A stretch of 64,000 nt of DNA from Paenibacillus catalpae (GCF_900112695.1 NZ_FOMT01000004.1:1-64000), one strand, 5' to 3'; numbered from the stretch's first letter, positions 44,583 to 53,257 are shown. Made by a program: numbers and translations. Notes: a model not told the origin generated them from the letters alone.

Positions 44583-45104
44583 TTACACTTCGATCCAAAA
44601 CCTCCGGATGACATTGCCGCTCTCTTCCACGAAGCTCTTGTCTTCTACTCCGCCATTGTTCAAAATCGTCTTGGCCGAGGCCACGTTGCTCTCATCACAA
44701 ACGACCAGAACACGCTGAATGCCAAGCTCTTTGGTCTTCTCAAGCGAGTGGGCCAGCAGCTTGGTCGCATACCCTTTCCTTCTGGCCGTTGGACGGATTC
44801 CATAACCAATATGTCCGCCCCTGTCCATCAGCCAAGGCGTTAGATCATGCCTGATATTGACCGCGCCAACAATGGTGCGGCTGCCTGCGGCAAGCCAATA
44901 TGTCGTGTCCGGCACCCAGCCATCTTGAAGGCCAATTCCGTTTGAATGATCCTCCAGCCATTGAACCATCGCCTCAAACTGAGAAGGGTCCTTCTCTACG
45001 ACCCAGGGAACAATATCTTCTCCGCTTGCGATCCACTCCTGATAGAAGTCCAGATAAGGCTCCATCCATTCCACAGAAGGCCGAACCAGATACACGTCCT
45101 CCAT
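44583..45104 (-). CDS. GNAT-family N-acetyltransferase
   Basis: A 173-residue GNAT acetyltransferase. The acetyl-CoA binding segment is IGYGIRPTARRKGYATKLL (about 100-118), followed by the conserved V.CDESN..SAKTILNNGG element. It starts one base after the DUF1801 gene, so the two are probably co-translated. The acceptor substrate cannot be told. Confidence 0.88.
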   Translation of the reverse strand: MEDVYLVRPSVEWMEPYLDFYQEWIASGEDIVPWVVEKDPSQFEAMVQWLEDHSNGIGLQDGWVPDTTYWLAAGSRTIVGAVNIRHDLTPWLMDRGGHIGYGIRPTARRKGYATKLLAHSLEKTKELGIQRVLVVCDESNVASAKTILNNGGVEDKSFVEESGNVIRRFWIEV

Positions 45105-45105
45105 G

Positions 45106-45477
45106 CTACTTCTTCCCTTTCTCCCGATTCTCCGCCGCCCGATATTCGGTAATCCGTTTAATCAGCTCATACGGAATCGGTTTATTCAAAGGAAACTGCA
45201 CCGAGCCTTTTGCTCCTTTGTAACCAGAGAGCTCTTCCTGAAAAGCACTGATACCTCCAGCCGTCGGATAGAACCCGATATGCTTTTTGAAAGCCGCATA
45301 ATAAACCAGGTTTCCATTCAACTCAAAGGCCGGCATCTGGTAGCTGATCTTTTCCTTCGCATCCGGCGCAGCCGCCCTGATCACTTCCCTGATCTTCGTA
45401 AGAATGGCCTGTATCTCTGGCGAGAAATCCGCAATATATTCATCGATGGAGGTATAACCTGTCTTATTCGCTTCCAT
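45106..45477 (-). CDS. DUF1801 (YdhG-like) protein
   Basis: A 123-residue protein of the DUF1801/YdhG fold: SIDEYIADFSPEIQAILTKIR, then ISYQMPAFELNGNLVYYAAFKKHIGFYP and the FPLNKPIPYELI end. Some homologues are annotated as iron chaperones, but function is unproven. It follows the GntR gene by 17 bases and precedes a GNAT by one. Confidence 0.88.
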   Translation of the reverse strand: MEANKTGYTSIDEYIADFSPEIQAILTKIREVIRAAAPDAKEKISYQMPAFELNGNLVYYAAFKKHIGFYPTAGGISAFQEELSGYKGAKGSVQFPLNKPIPYELIKRITEYRAAENREKGKK

Positions 45478-45494
45478 GTCGGCTCCTTTCGCCT

Positions 45495-46211
45495 CTACAC
45501 ATCATAATTGACAACATAAGGCTGCATGTCCGTATTATAAAAGCCAACGCTATACTCAATCAACTCATCATCCGCTCCATAAGCAAATCGGGAACGCTTC
45601 AGCAATATGGCCTGCTCCGCAGTTATTCCCAGCGCTTCCCGCACGGTCCCGCAGGCCGGTGAAACGGCAAATTCATCGCGGTAGTGTTCTGGTACAAATC
45701 CGCGCTCCTCCAGCCAGTCGTATAACGATTGGATAGACAGATCATTTGCGCTATCCGCATAAAGCCCGGCCTGCAGATAATGCGTGTAATGAATATAAGG
45801 CTTTCCGTTCAGCAGATACAATCTCTCTACCTTTAACGCCTGCGGGCCAAACAGCCGGTACGGCTCGGTTCCTTCCTCATTATCCGAGAGTCCTGCACGG
45901 AGCAGCTGCTTGCCGATCTGATGCCCCTCCTCTACCAGTACTTCGGTGAAACGCTTCAGCTTGGACAGCTTGGATGACGACGTATTGCGGACCACCCTTG
46001 TGCCTTTGCCGCTGCTCGTCTCCAAATACCCTTCCTGCACCAGCGCTTTGATCGCATTGCGTACCGTTATTTTGCTCACCTGGAATTCCTGCTCGAGCAG
46101 GGGCTCGGAAGGAATATTCGTGTCAACCGGGTACACGCCGTGCAAAATCCGGTCCTTAATAATACTCATGACTTGTATGTAAAGAGGCCTGTTATTTCGT
46201 ACTAATCTCAT
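45495..46211 (-). CDS. GntR-family regulator with UTRA domain
   Basis: A 238-residue regulator: GntR winged helix (1-70; PSEPLLEQEFQVSKITVRNAIKALVQEG) and a UTRA effector domain (about 90-235), as in the HutC subfamily that senses sugar phosphates or amino acids. It starts 11 bases after the kinase gene in the amidohydrolase-DgaE-DgaF-kinase operon and is its likely repressor. Candidate operators are the palindromes at 50211-50224 and 50247-50286. Confidence 0.92.
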   Translation of the reverse strand: MRLVRNNRPLYIQVMSIIKDRILHGVYPVDTNIPSEPLLEQEFQVSKITVRNAIKALVQEGYLETSSGKGTRVVRNTSSSKLSKLKRFTEVLVEEGHQIGKQLLRAGLSDNEEGTEPYRLFGPQALKVERLYLLNGKPYIHYTHYLQAGLYADSANDLSIQSLYDWLEERGFVPEHYRDEFAVSPACGTVREALGITAEQAILLKRSRFAYGADDELIEYSVGFYNTDMQPYVVNYDV

Positions 46212-46222
46212 CTCACCCGTAC

Positions 46223-47242
46223 CTACCTTTCTATATCGGCAGCGTCATCCTCCATCGCTCGGCTAATATCCCGCTCCGACGACATCGGCGTATCTCCTGC
46301 GGTCGTATGCGCGAGTACCGCTGCCGCAGCGGCGAATCCAACGGTTTGCTCCGGCGCAAAGCCCTGCAGCTCCCCATGAATAATCCCGCTTGTATAAGCA
46401 TCGCCTGCACCAATCCGGTCATATACCCTGAACGTCCGCTCCGGTGAAAAAGAGAACTTCTGCTCCTTGTATAGAAAGCCGCGCAGCGAGTGGGTATGAT
46501 CGGCATTTACAGTACGGTGCGTACCTGCAATGACGGTAATTCCATATTGGCTGGCTACCGCCGGGATCAGCTCCTTCAGCTGTTCCCCACGTACCGCTGC
46601 CGATGTTGACATCCCCAGAATGTGAACGGCATCCCGCTCATTCATCATAACGGTATCTGCCAGCTGAAGCATCCGCTCGTAATGCGGCTTCGCTGCGGAA
46701 TAGCCGCCTTCCCCCCATAAAGCCGGACGGTAGTTGCAGTCAAATACAATGAGTCCGCCGTGCTGCTTTACAGCCTCGGCCAGCTTGCGCATATGAAGCC
46801 GGACGCCGTCATTCATGGCAAGCGCAATGCCGCAAAGATGAAGAACGTCAATCGCCTTCGCCAGCTCCTCGTAATTATACGCCTCGGCAGGAGCCGTATT
46901 AAAGCTGCTCTCCTGCCGGTTCGTATAGGTGACGCGGCTCGCACGCGATCCGAAGCCGTTTTCGAGAAAATACATGCCGATGTACCGACCGCCCCGCTGG
47001 AGCAGATCCGTTGCCACCCCAAGCTTGCGCAGATTTGCCATAGCTGCATCGCCAAGCGGATTATCCGGCAGCCGGGTAACAAGCGAGGCGGGATGGCCGA
47101 AACGCGAGAGCGCCGACATGACATTAACGCCTGTACCCGAGAACGAATAAGCCAAGCTGCCCGCCTGCGCCAGAAGCTCGTAGCCCGGTGTCTGCAGCCG
47201 CATCATCACTTCGCCAAAAGCCGCGATCCGCTTAGCCGCCAT
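46223..47242 (-). CDS. PfkB-family sugar kinase (2-keto-3-deoxygluconate kinase-like)
   Basis: A 339-residue ribokinase-family enzyme. Motifs: GEVMMRL at the start, FSGTGVNVMSALSRFG (substrate lid), FDCNYRPALWG, and the anion hole/catalytic base in YDRIGAGDAYTSG. Ketodeoxygluconate kinases share this pattern. ATG 47242 overlaps the DgaF-type gene by 11 bases; TTG 47251 is an alternative. In this operon it may phosphorylate a keto-deoxy or amino sugar acid before aldol cleavage. Confidence 0.9.
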   Translation of the reverse strand: MAAKRIAAFGEVMMRLQTPGYELLAQAGSLAYSFSGTGVNVMSALSRFGHPASLVTRLPDNPLGDAAMANLRKLGVATDLLQRGGRYIGMYFLENGFGSRASRVTYTNRQESSFNTAPAEAYNYEELAKAIDVLHLCGIALAMNDGVRLHMRKLAEAVKQHGGLIVFDCNYRPALWGEGGYSAAKPHYERMLQLADTVMMNERDAVHILGMSTSAAVRGEQLKELIPAVASQYGITVIAGTHRTVNADHTHSLRGFLYKEQKFSFSPERTFRVYDRIGAGDAYTSGIIHGELQGFAPEQTVGFAAAAAVLAHTTAGDTPMSSERDISRAMEDDAADIER

Positions 47243-47990
47243 AATGGTCAACCAGCTTTTTCATCGTTATCAACAGCTCCTTCACGTCTTCCACCTTGGT
47301 TGCACCCGTTGACTTATCAATGATCGAGGAATAAACATGCGGAATAACCTGCGGTACGCCCGCTTCGAGCGCAATACGAAGAATCGCCTCAAAGTTCTCC
47401 TTGTCGATGCCGCCTGTCGGCTCAAGCGCAAAGCCTTCCTCCGCACATGCCCTCGCCACCGCACGCAGCTCCTCTTCGCAAGCCAGGCCGTTCATCGGGA
47501 AATACTTCAGCGCATTGCCGCCCATGTCGCGGACAAGCGCAATCGCCGCCTTCACCGGCACAATCGCATGATCCCGCTGAGCAGCGCTTGCCGGCCCGGT
47601 CGACAAATTCACATAACCTGCTTGTCCGGTCGGGGACACCAGGCTGTTGATCCAGCTCCCCCGCGCTCCCAGGTTAGCCCTTGTCGCACCCACCGCCGGA
47701 AATACCTGATTTATATGCGTACCTCCATATTGCTTTGCGATCTCCGCTACAACGGCTGCCTGACGGTTATCACCGGCACCGAGACCAATCGATACGGCAT
47801 CGTCAATGGCAAGACCGTATTCGCGCATCGCTTCCACCGCTGCCTCCACGGTCGGATAATTTTTGGACAAGACGCCAACGAGCACATATCCTTCCGCTGC
47901 TTCAAATACGTCCTTCGCATTGCCGATGCTTCCCGCCAGCACATTTAGGGCGGCGCGCCCTTTATACAATCGCTTCGTCATATTAGACAT
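47232..47990 (-). CDS. dgaF: KDGP aldolase family protein (DgaF-like)
   Basis: A 252-residue protein of the KDGP aldolase family exemplified by Salmonella DgaF, which splits 2-keto-3-deoxy-6-phosphogluconate to pyruvate and glyceraldehyde 3-phosphate. Visible features: VGVLSKNYPTVEAAVEAM, GLGAGDNRQAAVVAEIA, GATRANLG, and KYFPMNGLACEEEL with the likely Schiff-base Lys in ALKYFP. ATG 47990 follows AGGAGGTC and overlaps the dgaE-type stop by eight bases. The symbol is by similarity. Confidence 0.9.
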   Translation of the reverse strand: MSNMTKRLYKGRAALNVLAGSIGNAKDVFEAAEGYVLVGVLSKNYPTVEAAVEAMREYGLAIDDAVSIGLGAGDNRQAAVVAEIAKQYGGTHINQVFPAVGATRANLGARGSWINSLVSPTGQAGYVNLSTGPASAAQRDHAIVPVKAAIALVRDMGGNALKYFPMNGLACEEELRAVARACAEEGFALEPTGGIDKENFEAILRIALEAGVPQVIPHVYSSIIDKSTGATKVEDVKELLITMKKLVDHYGG

Positions 47991-49095
47991 TCGTCCGACC
48001 TCCTGCCAGCTGCCTGATTCGAGCTTCAATAACATCCATATCGTCGCCCATCAGCGGACGGGGATCGATATCGAAATAACCTTGCTTCACGCCATAATCC
48101 CGGGTATATATTGCGATTTCACCTTCGCGCAGCCCATCATTAACAGCCTTCGCCGTTGTGCCTGACAAGGAAGGATCGATCTGAACACGCGCACGGAAAA
48201 TCGCCCGTCCCGCTTCGTCCTGCACGATCGCCACCTTCACGCCGGGCAGCCTGCCGAGCGGAAGAAGCTTGCCAAGCGATGCCTTCTCGAGCTCGCTGTT
48301 GTCCGGCTTGCCGCGGTATTCCTCCAAAGCCTGCAGAAGGCCAAAGGATGTCTCCTTCCCAACCTTCATGCTGCGGCCGATGCCGTGAAGCTGCATTTTC
48401 ACCCATTCGACGTATTGCCGCTTGCCGCCAACAATGCCGGAGGTTGGTCCTTCAATCGCCTTCGAGCCGCTGTAGATGGCAAGATCGGAGCAGGCGACGT
48501 ATTTCCATAAATCCTCTTCCGCCGCCGCATCAACAATCATGGGAACCCCCCGCCTCCGTGCAACTTCCCAGGCTTCCTCTACGCTGATCATGTTCTTCTG
48601 CACGGCATGATGGGATTTCACGTAAAGAATCGCAGCCGTACGCTCGTTAATGGCCTCTTCGATATGCTCAGTTTTGCCTTCGTTCGCATAACCAGCCTCA
48701 ACCAGCTTGCCGCCGCCGAGGTAGACCATTGTCTCAACCGGTGCACCGTACTGCACGTTATGACCCTTGAGGATAATAATCTCATTCTGTGCGATCGGCT
48801 CCTGATGAAGCTTCTCCGTCAAACGCCGATTTCCTCTCGTTACGAGCCCGGCAACGGATAGCGCGATGCCGCTTGATGCGGAGTTTACGACCACGGCCGC
48901 TTCCGAACCGATAATCCCGGCGATATAGTCGCCTGCCTTATCGACCAGATCCGCGATTTCCACATAGCTCTGTCCGCCTTGCTTCATCGCCTCCATTACG
49001 GAATCGGTTGGTGCAGATACCCCCAGAATGCTCATTCTCCCGCTGGCGTTAATAACCCGCTTTAATCCGTATCTAGCATGTAAGGTACTGTCCAT
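47983..49095 (-). CDS. dgaE: DgaE-family PLP-dependent ammonia lyase
   Basis: A 370-residue fold-type I PLP enzyme related to SelA and to Salmonella DgaE (D-glucosaminate-6-phosphate ammonia lyase). The PLP Lys is 212 in SGSKAIEGPTSG; the Asp that binds the pyridine nitrogen is in MIVDAAAEED. Other signatures are VINASGRMSILG and NSASSGIALSVAGL. ATG 49095 (GGGGAG upstream) overlaps the end of the amidohydrolase gene. It probably deaminates a phosphorylated or free 2-amino-2-deoxy sugar acid. Confidence 0.9.
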   Translation of the reverse strand: MDSTLHARYGLKRVINASGRMSILGVSAPTDSVMEAMKQGGQSYVEIADLVDKAGDYIAGIIGSEAAVVVNSASSGIALSVAGLVTRGNRRLTEKLHQEPIAQNEIIILKGHNVQYGAPVETMVYLGGGKLVEAGYANEGKTEHIEEAINERTAAILYVKSHHAVQKNMISVEEAWEVARRRGVPMIVDAAAEEDLWKYVACSDLAIYSGSKAIEGPTSGIVGGKRQYVEWVKMQLHGIGRSMKVGKETSFGLLQALEEYRGKPDNSELEKASLGKLLPLGRLPGVKVAIVQDEAGRAIFRARVQIDPSLSGTTAKAVNDGLREGEIAIYTRDYGVKQGYFDIDPRPLMGDDMDVIEARIRQLAGGRTNV

Positions 49096-50182
49096 TTGTA
49101 TAAACTCCCCTCGCCTGAATCGTTTGTACGGCTGTCCGTATTTCCCCTTCGGAATCAATAAGCTCCGACGGATGGTCCGCCACTTCGAACAAGGTCAGAT
49201 TCGCCGGCTCTCCGACCTTGATACGCCCAAGCTCCGGTCTGCCCAGCCATTCGGCTGAACGGCTTGTAACCGCCGGAATGATCTCCTCGAGCTTGTAACC
49301 CAGATGCAGAAACTTCGTCAGAACATGGGACATGCTTCGAACCGGACCATTCAGCCGGTTTCCCCGGTAAATGTCGGTACTGATCGTATCGAAGCTTATG
49401 CCGGAACGCTTCGCCATCTCCGCTACTTCAAAGGAGAAGCTCGCCGTCCCATGCCCGACATCCAGGCGCACGCCTCTTGCCCTTGCATCCAGCAAGGCTG
49501 GGATCGGCTCACCCGCCGCATCGAACAAACGGTTGTCCTGCTTGCCGTTCAAATAATGCGTGATGACATCCCGCTCCTGAAGCAGCGGCAATATTTCCTC
49601 AACGCCCGGCGGCCTTGACCCGATATGCACCATCAGCGGCAGCCCGCATTCCCCGGATAACCTGCGCGCGATATGCAGCGGCTCGAGGCCGTTTGGACCA
49701 ATGACGCTGCCGCTCATTCTCGCTTTTAACCCCACGATAAAATCCCGATGCCGGGTGATAGCCTGCAGCGCCTCTTCCCGGTCAATCCAAGGCAGCTCCG
49801 ACAGCTCATCGATCCGTTGCAGCCCGATACGGGACACGTTAAGCAGCGCCAGCACTCTCGTCCTCGCCTGCTGCCCGCTTGCTGCCAGCTCATCAATCCG
49901 GTCCGCGCCGCAGCTTCCCGCATCTACAATGGTTGTGACCCCATGCTTCACGCCAATCTCATCGATCTCATCCCCATACGGATCCAATCCGGGAACAGCA
50001 TGCACATGCAGATCGATCCATCCGCTGGAGGCATACATCCCGGTACAATCGATTACCTTGCCGCCGCTTGCCGTGCAGGCCCCGGCCAGCTCTGCAATGC
50101 GTCCATCCGCTTCTACAACAATATCAGCCGTTTGCGGGCGGTCCGCCAGCCTGACATTCCGCCATATCGTCCGTTCTTTCAT
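49073..50182 (-). CDS. Amidohydrolase/deacetylase family metallohydrolase
   Basis: A 369-residue amidohydrolase of the EF_0837-like group. Metal ligands: WIDLHVHAVPG, a likely carboxylated Lys in FIVGLKARMSG, His in LMVHIGS and VITHYLNG, and the catalytic Asp region DVGHG. It is first in the operon with DgaE, DgaF, a sugar kinase and GntR, an arrangement known in Enterococcus and other Firmicutes. It probably removes an acyl group before DgaE acts, but the natural substrate is not established. Confidence 0.9.
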   Translation of the reverse strand: MKERTIWRNVRLADRPQTADIVVEADGRIAELAGACTASGGKVIDCTGMYASSGWIDLHVHAVPGLDPYGDEIDEIGVKHGVTTIVDAGSCGADRIDELAASGQQARTRVLALLNVSRIGLQRIDELSELPWIDREEALQAITRHRDFIVGLKARMSGSVIGPNGLEPLHIARRLSGECGLPLMVHIGSRPPGVEEILPLLQERDVITHYLNGKQDNRLFDAAGEPIPALLDARARGVRLDVGHGTASFSFEVAEMAKRSGISFDTISTDIYRGNRLNGPVRSMSHVLTKFLHLGYKLEEIIPAVTSRSAEWLGRPELGRIKVGEPANLTLFEVADHPSELIDSEGEIRTAVQTIQARGVYTNGQYLTC

Positions 50183-50210
50183 CCCGCCACCTTTTCACCA
50201 AGAGACTTAA

Positions 50211-50224
50211 TTATAACGTTATAA
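50211..50224. promoter_or_regulatory. 14-bp palindrome near the amidohydrolase promoter
   Basis: TTATAACGTTATAA is a perfect palindrome about 30 bases before ATG 50182 and overlaps a TATAAT (-10 like, minus strand, 50210-50215). It is a candidate GntR operator. Confidence 0.45.
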
Positions 50225-50246
50225 AGTTAAGATACATGGGAAACGG

Positions 50247-50286
50247 GAAGAGGTCAACAAACATTATAATGTTTGTTGACCTCTTC
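50247..50286. repeat. Perfect 40-bp palindrome upstream of the amidohydrolase operon
   Basis: The 20-base arm GAAGAGGTCAACAAACATTA is followed immediately by its exact reverse complement. The centre is CATTATAATG. There is no T-run on either side, so it is not a standard terminator. It lies 65-104 bases before the operon start and may be a high-affinity operator for the GntR regulator or a cruciform-forming element. The rest of the 50183-50414 gap holds the terminator of the next gene and nothing else I can assign. Confidence 0.75.
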
Positions 50287-50366
50287 TTTGTTGACGATGC
50301 TATTTTATAATACCATTTTCCTTCAACGGTCCAATGATCTTCTCCGCAAAACGCTGCCCTTCCACT

Positions 50367-50393
50367 AAAAGAGAGCGGGGTAAACCCACTCTC
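50367..50393 (-). terminator. Terminator of the second DUF1801 gene
   Basis: On the minus strand GAGAG-GGG pairs with CCC-CTCTC across TTTA, with one mismatch, and is followed by TTTT. It lies 22 bases after the stop at 50415. Confidence 0.8.
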
Positions 50394-50414
50394 CAGGGAT
50401 ACGATTCTACTCTC

Positions 50415-50759
50415 CTACAGCGTTGACGAAGCTTGCTTCAGCAGACTGGCAAGCAGATCATAATCTACGGCTTGTCCCGATTTGATTTTGATCGTCTTCC
50501 GTTCAGGCGGCCCTTCGAACTGCCCTTCCGGAAATTGAACGTCCGCAGCGTTAAAAATAACAAAGCTGACGGCATCCTTCGCCGTGGAGATCACCGCAGC
50601 ATACTTGCCGTTTTTCAAGAAATGAGGCTTCTTGTACTGAATTCTCTCCTCGATACCCGGCACGTTCTCATGCACCAAAGTACGGAGCTTGTTCGTCAGT
50701 TCAATTTGCCACGTCTGTACTAATGCCTCGATATAAGCCGTAACCTCTTGCTGTTTCAT
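50415..50759 (-). CDS. DUF1801 protein (second copy in window)
   Basis: A 114-residue DUF1801-like protein: VTAYIEALVQTWQIELTNKLR, IQYKKPHFLKNGKYAAVIST, FVIFNAADVQFPEGQFEG and KTIKIKSGQAVDY. It is divergent from the YdhG-like protein at 45106 in sequence and is a monocistronic unit with its own terminator. Function unknown. Confidence 0.82.
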   Translation of the reverse strand: MKQQEVTAYIEALVQTWQIELTNKLRTLVHENVPGIEERIQYKKPHFLKNGKYAAVISTAKDAVSFVIFNAADVQFPEGQFEGPPERKTIKIKSGQAVDYDLLASLLKQASSTL

Positions 50760-50897
50760 TCGATTCTCTCCCTTCGCCTAGTTCTATCATTCACTATACC
50801 ATTTTGTCCAAATAATAGAAGACATAGAGACGATTGTATAAATATTAATATTATCGCATAATTATAGATATTACACTCGATCAGGAGGAACCTTAAT

Positions 50898-51506
50898 ATG
50901 CCTTTCCGTTGTGAATCACCGTTATTAGCAGACTATTTAGCCGATTCAGAAATCATTGATTACCGTCATCCTTCTATTCTGGAGCTGGCGGCAGAGTTGC
51001 AGCAGCAGTCAGCAGGCGAGACAGCCTTCGTTCGGTCTGCCTTCGAATATGTGCGCGACCGCATCTCCCATTCCTGGGATATTCAAAGCTCGCATATTAC
51101 TTGCCGGGCATCCGAGGTTCTTCTATACCGGGAAGGCATCTGTTATGCCAAATCGAATCTGCTCTGTGCGATTCTGCGGAGCCAAGGCATACCGGCAGGC
51201 TACTGCTACCAGCGCCTTACACTTGGCGACACGCCCGATACCGGTTATTGCATCCATGCGCTGAACGCGGTGTATCTGCAGGAGATCAGCGGGTGGGTAA
51301 GAGTAGATGCACGCGGCAACAAACCGGGCATTGACGCTCAATTCTCCCTTGATAAAGAAAAGCTGGCTTTTCCCATTCGTGAAGAATATGACGAAATCGA
51401 CTATCCTGTCATTTATGCGGCACCTCATCCGAGTACCATTCAAGTCCTGCAACAGAATACTGACTGCAGACAAATGTATCTGCACGGTCTGCCTGCGGAG
51501 ATATAA
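50898..51506 (+). CDS. Transglutaminase-like superfamily protein
   Basis: A 202-residue protein with a transglutaminase-like (papain-fold) core. Catalytic triad: Cys in REGICYAKSNLLCAILRS, His in YCIHALNAVYL and Asp in WVRVDARGNK. AGGAGG lies before ATG 50898. No signal peptide. Such stand-alone proteins are probably peptidases or amidases rather than cross-linking enzymes; the substrate is unknown. It is a single-gene unit on the plus strand between minus-strand genes. Confidence 0.88.
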   Translation: MPFRCESPLLADYLADSEIIDYRHPSILELAAELQQQSAGETAFVRSAFEYVRDRISHSWDIQSSHITCRASEVLLYREGICYAKSNLLCAILRSQGIPAGYCYQRLTLGDTPDTGYCIHALNAVYLQEISGWVRVDARGNKPGIDAQFSLDKEKLAFPIREEYDEIDYPVIYAAPHPSTIQVLQQNTDCRQMYLHGLPAEI

Positions 51507-51521
51507 CGGACGGACATAGAT

Positions 51522-51565
51522 AAAAAAAGCGGAACACCTCACTTGGCAGTGAGATGTTCCGCCTT
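51522..51565. terminator. Bidirectional terminator between transglutaminase-like and bshB2 genes
   Basis: GCGGAACA-CTCACT pairs with AGTGAG-TGTTCCGC, flanked by an A-run on the left and a T-rich run on the right. It serves two convergent genes. Confidence 0.88.
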
Positions 51566-51580
51566 GTTCTTGTTAAGCAT

Positions 51581-52243
51581 TTAGTTCCACTTCTCAAACT
51601 TATACGTCCAGAACCGTTCCGTGCCGAACCGTTCCCTAAGCTCCTTGTCGGTATGATCCTTGTCTCCGAAAATTTCGGAAGCGTGAAACTGGGAGCGGTG
51701 GGCCCTGATTGAAGCCATCTTGTTCTTCAAATAATCCCGCACGTCAAACGAGATATCCGGCTTGCCGATAAACTGCTCGTGATTTCGGGAGAATGCCGAG
51801 CAATAAACGGGCGGACGTTCTTCCTCGGGCAGCCTACCCACCGTCCGAACAACGGCTTCGCCGGTTGCGTCATGGTCCGGATGAACGCTGTAGCCCGGAT
51901 AAAACGTAAAGATAACGTCAGGCTTCACTTCTTCAATTAGAGCATGAATATGTTCATCGAGGAACACCTTGTCCTCGAACTCAATTGTTTTGTCATGGAA
52001 GCCAAGCATTCGAAGATCCTGGATGCCTATCGCCGCGCTGGATTCTTCAAGCTCGCCCCGACGGATTTGCGGCAGCGTTACCCGGCTTGCGAACGGCGGG
52101 AAACCCATGTTCCGGGCCATCTCCCCAAGCGTCAAGCAGGCGTAAGTGACATGAGCACCTTGATCGATCAGCTGCGCAAGCGTGCCCGACATCGTAAATG
52201 CTTCATCATCCGGATGTGGTAGAACAACTAATATACGGTCCAT
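51581..52243 (-). CDS. bshB2: Bacillithiol biosynthesis deacetylase BshB2
   Basis: A 220-residue PIG-L/LmbE deacetylase that removes the acetyl group of GlcNAc-malate in bacillithiol synthesis. Zinc motif HPDDEAF at 10-16 and HPDHDATGEAV in the second half; the SRNHEQF and GDKDHTDKELRERFG ends are typical of the YojG branch. It is cytoplasmic. It follows the YojF gene by 30 bases, the same pairing as in Bacillus subtilis yojF-yojG. Confidence 0.93.
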   Translation of the reverse strand: MDRILVVLPHPDDEAFTMSGTLAQLIDQGAHVTYACLTLGEMARNMGFPPFASRVTLPQIRRGELEESSAAIGIQDLRMLGFHDKTIEFEDKVFLDEHIHALIEEVKPDVIFTFYPGYSVHPDHDATGEAVVRTVGRLPEEERPPVYCSAFSRNHEQFIGKPDISFDVRDYLKNKMASIRAHRSQFHASEIFGDKDHTDKELRERFGTERFWTYKFEKWN

Positions 52244-52273
52244 ATGGTCCTTCTCCTTTCAGAAAACATTTGT

Positions 52274-52621
52274 TTAGAACGGTTCCCGGCTCAGCTGCAG
52301 CGAGACAACCAGCTTGCCCTGCTGGTCATGCCCGGCGAGAATCAGCCGTTCGGGTTCGTTTTCTTCATAGTGGGTTAAGCCTTCGGAATACACCCAGCCC
52401 TGCTGCATTTTCAGTCCGACACGGAAAGGGCCGTTTCCGGAAATCAAACCATTCGTGTATTGAATAACGGCGTTTGTTATAAAAGTAGCGGCCGGATGCT
52501 TGGAGGCATCATTATGAGCCGCGTAAGCTCCTGTCGTCATCTCAAGATGAATATACACATCTTGATCTTTCAAGCTTTCCAGGCGTCTTTGAACTTCCGC
52601 CGGATGGATTGGTTGCATCAT
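52274..52621 (-). CDS. yojF: YojF family protein (DUF1806)
   Basis: A 115-residue YojF-like protein: LKDQDVYIHLEMTTGAYAAH, FITNAVIQYTNGLISG, FRVGLKMQQGWVYSEGLTHYE. The family is almost always next to bshB2 (yojG) and is of unknown function. It probably shares a transcript with bshB2. Confidence 0.9.
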   Translation of the reverse strand: MMQPIHPAEVQRRLESLKDQDVYIHLEMTTGAYAAHNDASKHPAATFITNAVIQYTNGLISGNGPFRVGLKMQQGWVYSEGLTHYEENEPERLILAGHDQQGKLVVSLQLSREPF

Positions 52622-52702
52622 CTTGGATTCTCCTTTGCCCTATAACGAATTCATGAATTGAGAAGATTGTATAGTAAGTCAATCGGAATAGCAAGATTAA
52701 GA

Positions 52703-53257
52703 TTAGCGTTCCGATACCTTCTTCTCATACAGATTAAACTCACCAACCGGATTAGAGGCCATTCCTTTAAACGCATAGCCGCAGCTGTTTAGGTAGAAAT
52801 CATTCAGCTTCGGATTATTGGCAATGCAGTCAAGCCGAATGCGGTCTTTGCCCGGGAAATGAATACCCGTGCTCGCCCAGGAGACGATTGCCTCGCCAAG
52901 ATTTGTCCCCGCTGCCGCACGGTTAATATTAAGTCTGTGCAGGTAGACGGAGCTCTCGTGCCCTTCCTCGCCCCACAGCTCCCTGTCCCATGGACTTGCT
53001 TGCTGCATCAGCATAACCATGCCAAGCAAGGTATCCTCCTGTACGAAGAGATATACCTCTCCCCGCTTGATCGCCTCCGGCGTCTGATGGGAGTCTTCCC
53101 CGTGCAGCAGGGCGTTCCATTGAGCAGAACCTTTGCTTTCCAGCCATTTCGCCGTATTGACGAGCAGCTGCAGCACCGCTGCCGTATCCTCTTCTCTAGC
53201 TTGGAATACTTTTATATGATTCTGGATGATCCCGATTGGTTCTGCTTGTGTATACAT
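52703..53257 (-). CDS. GNAT-family N-acetyltransferase
   Basis: A 184-residue GNAT domain: IKVFQAREEDTAAVLQLLV at the start, RGEVYLFVQEDTLLGMVML, LHRLNINRAAAGTNLGEAIV (acetyl-CoA segment, with the R/Q-x-x-G-x-G loop degenerate) and DCIANNPKLNDFYLNSCGY. ATG 53257 follows AGGAGGATATCTT; the longer frame to 53356 is not supported. Substrate unknown. Confidence 0.85.
   Translation of the reverse strand: MYTQAEPIGIIQNHIKVFQAREEDTAAVLQLLVNTAKWLESKGSAQWNALLHGEDSHQTPEAIKRGEVYLFVQEDTLLGMVMLMQQASPWDRELWGEEGHESSVYLHRLNINRAAAGTNLGEAIVSWASTGIHFPGKDRIRLDCIANNPKLNDFYLNSCGYAFKGMASNPVGEFNLYEKKVSER

Noticed and set aside
50296..50390. Short minus-strand coding-like stretch ending ...RFAEKIIGPLKENGIIK
   Set aside because: It looks like a protein C-terminus but is under 30 codons, overlaps a terminator hairpin and has no start signal; perhaps a gene relic, not supportable.
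50898..51506. Cross-linking transglutaminase enzyme
   Set aside because: The catalytic triad is present, but there is no signal peptide and the size fits the broader papain-fold superfamily; kept only as transglutaminase-like.
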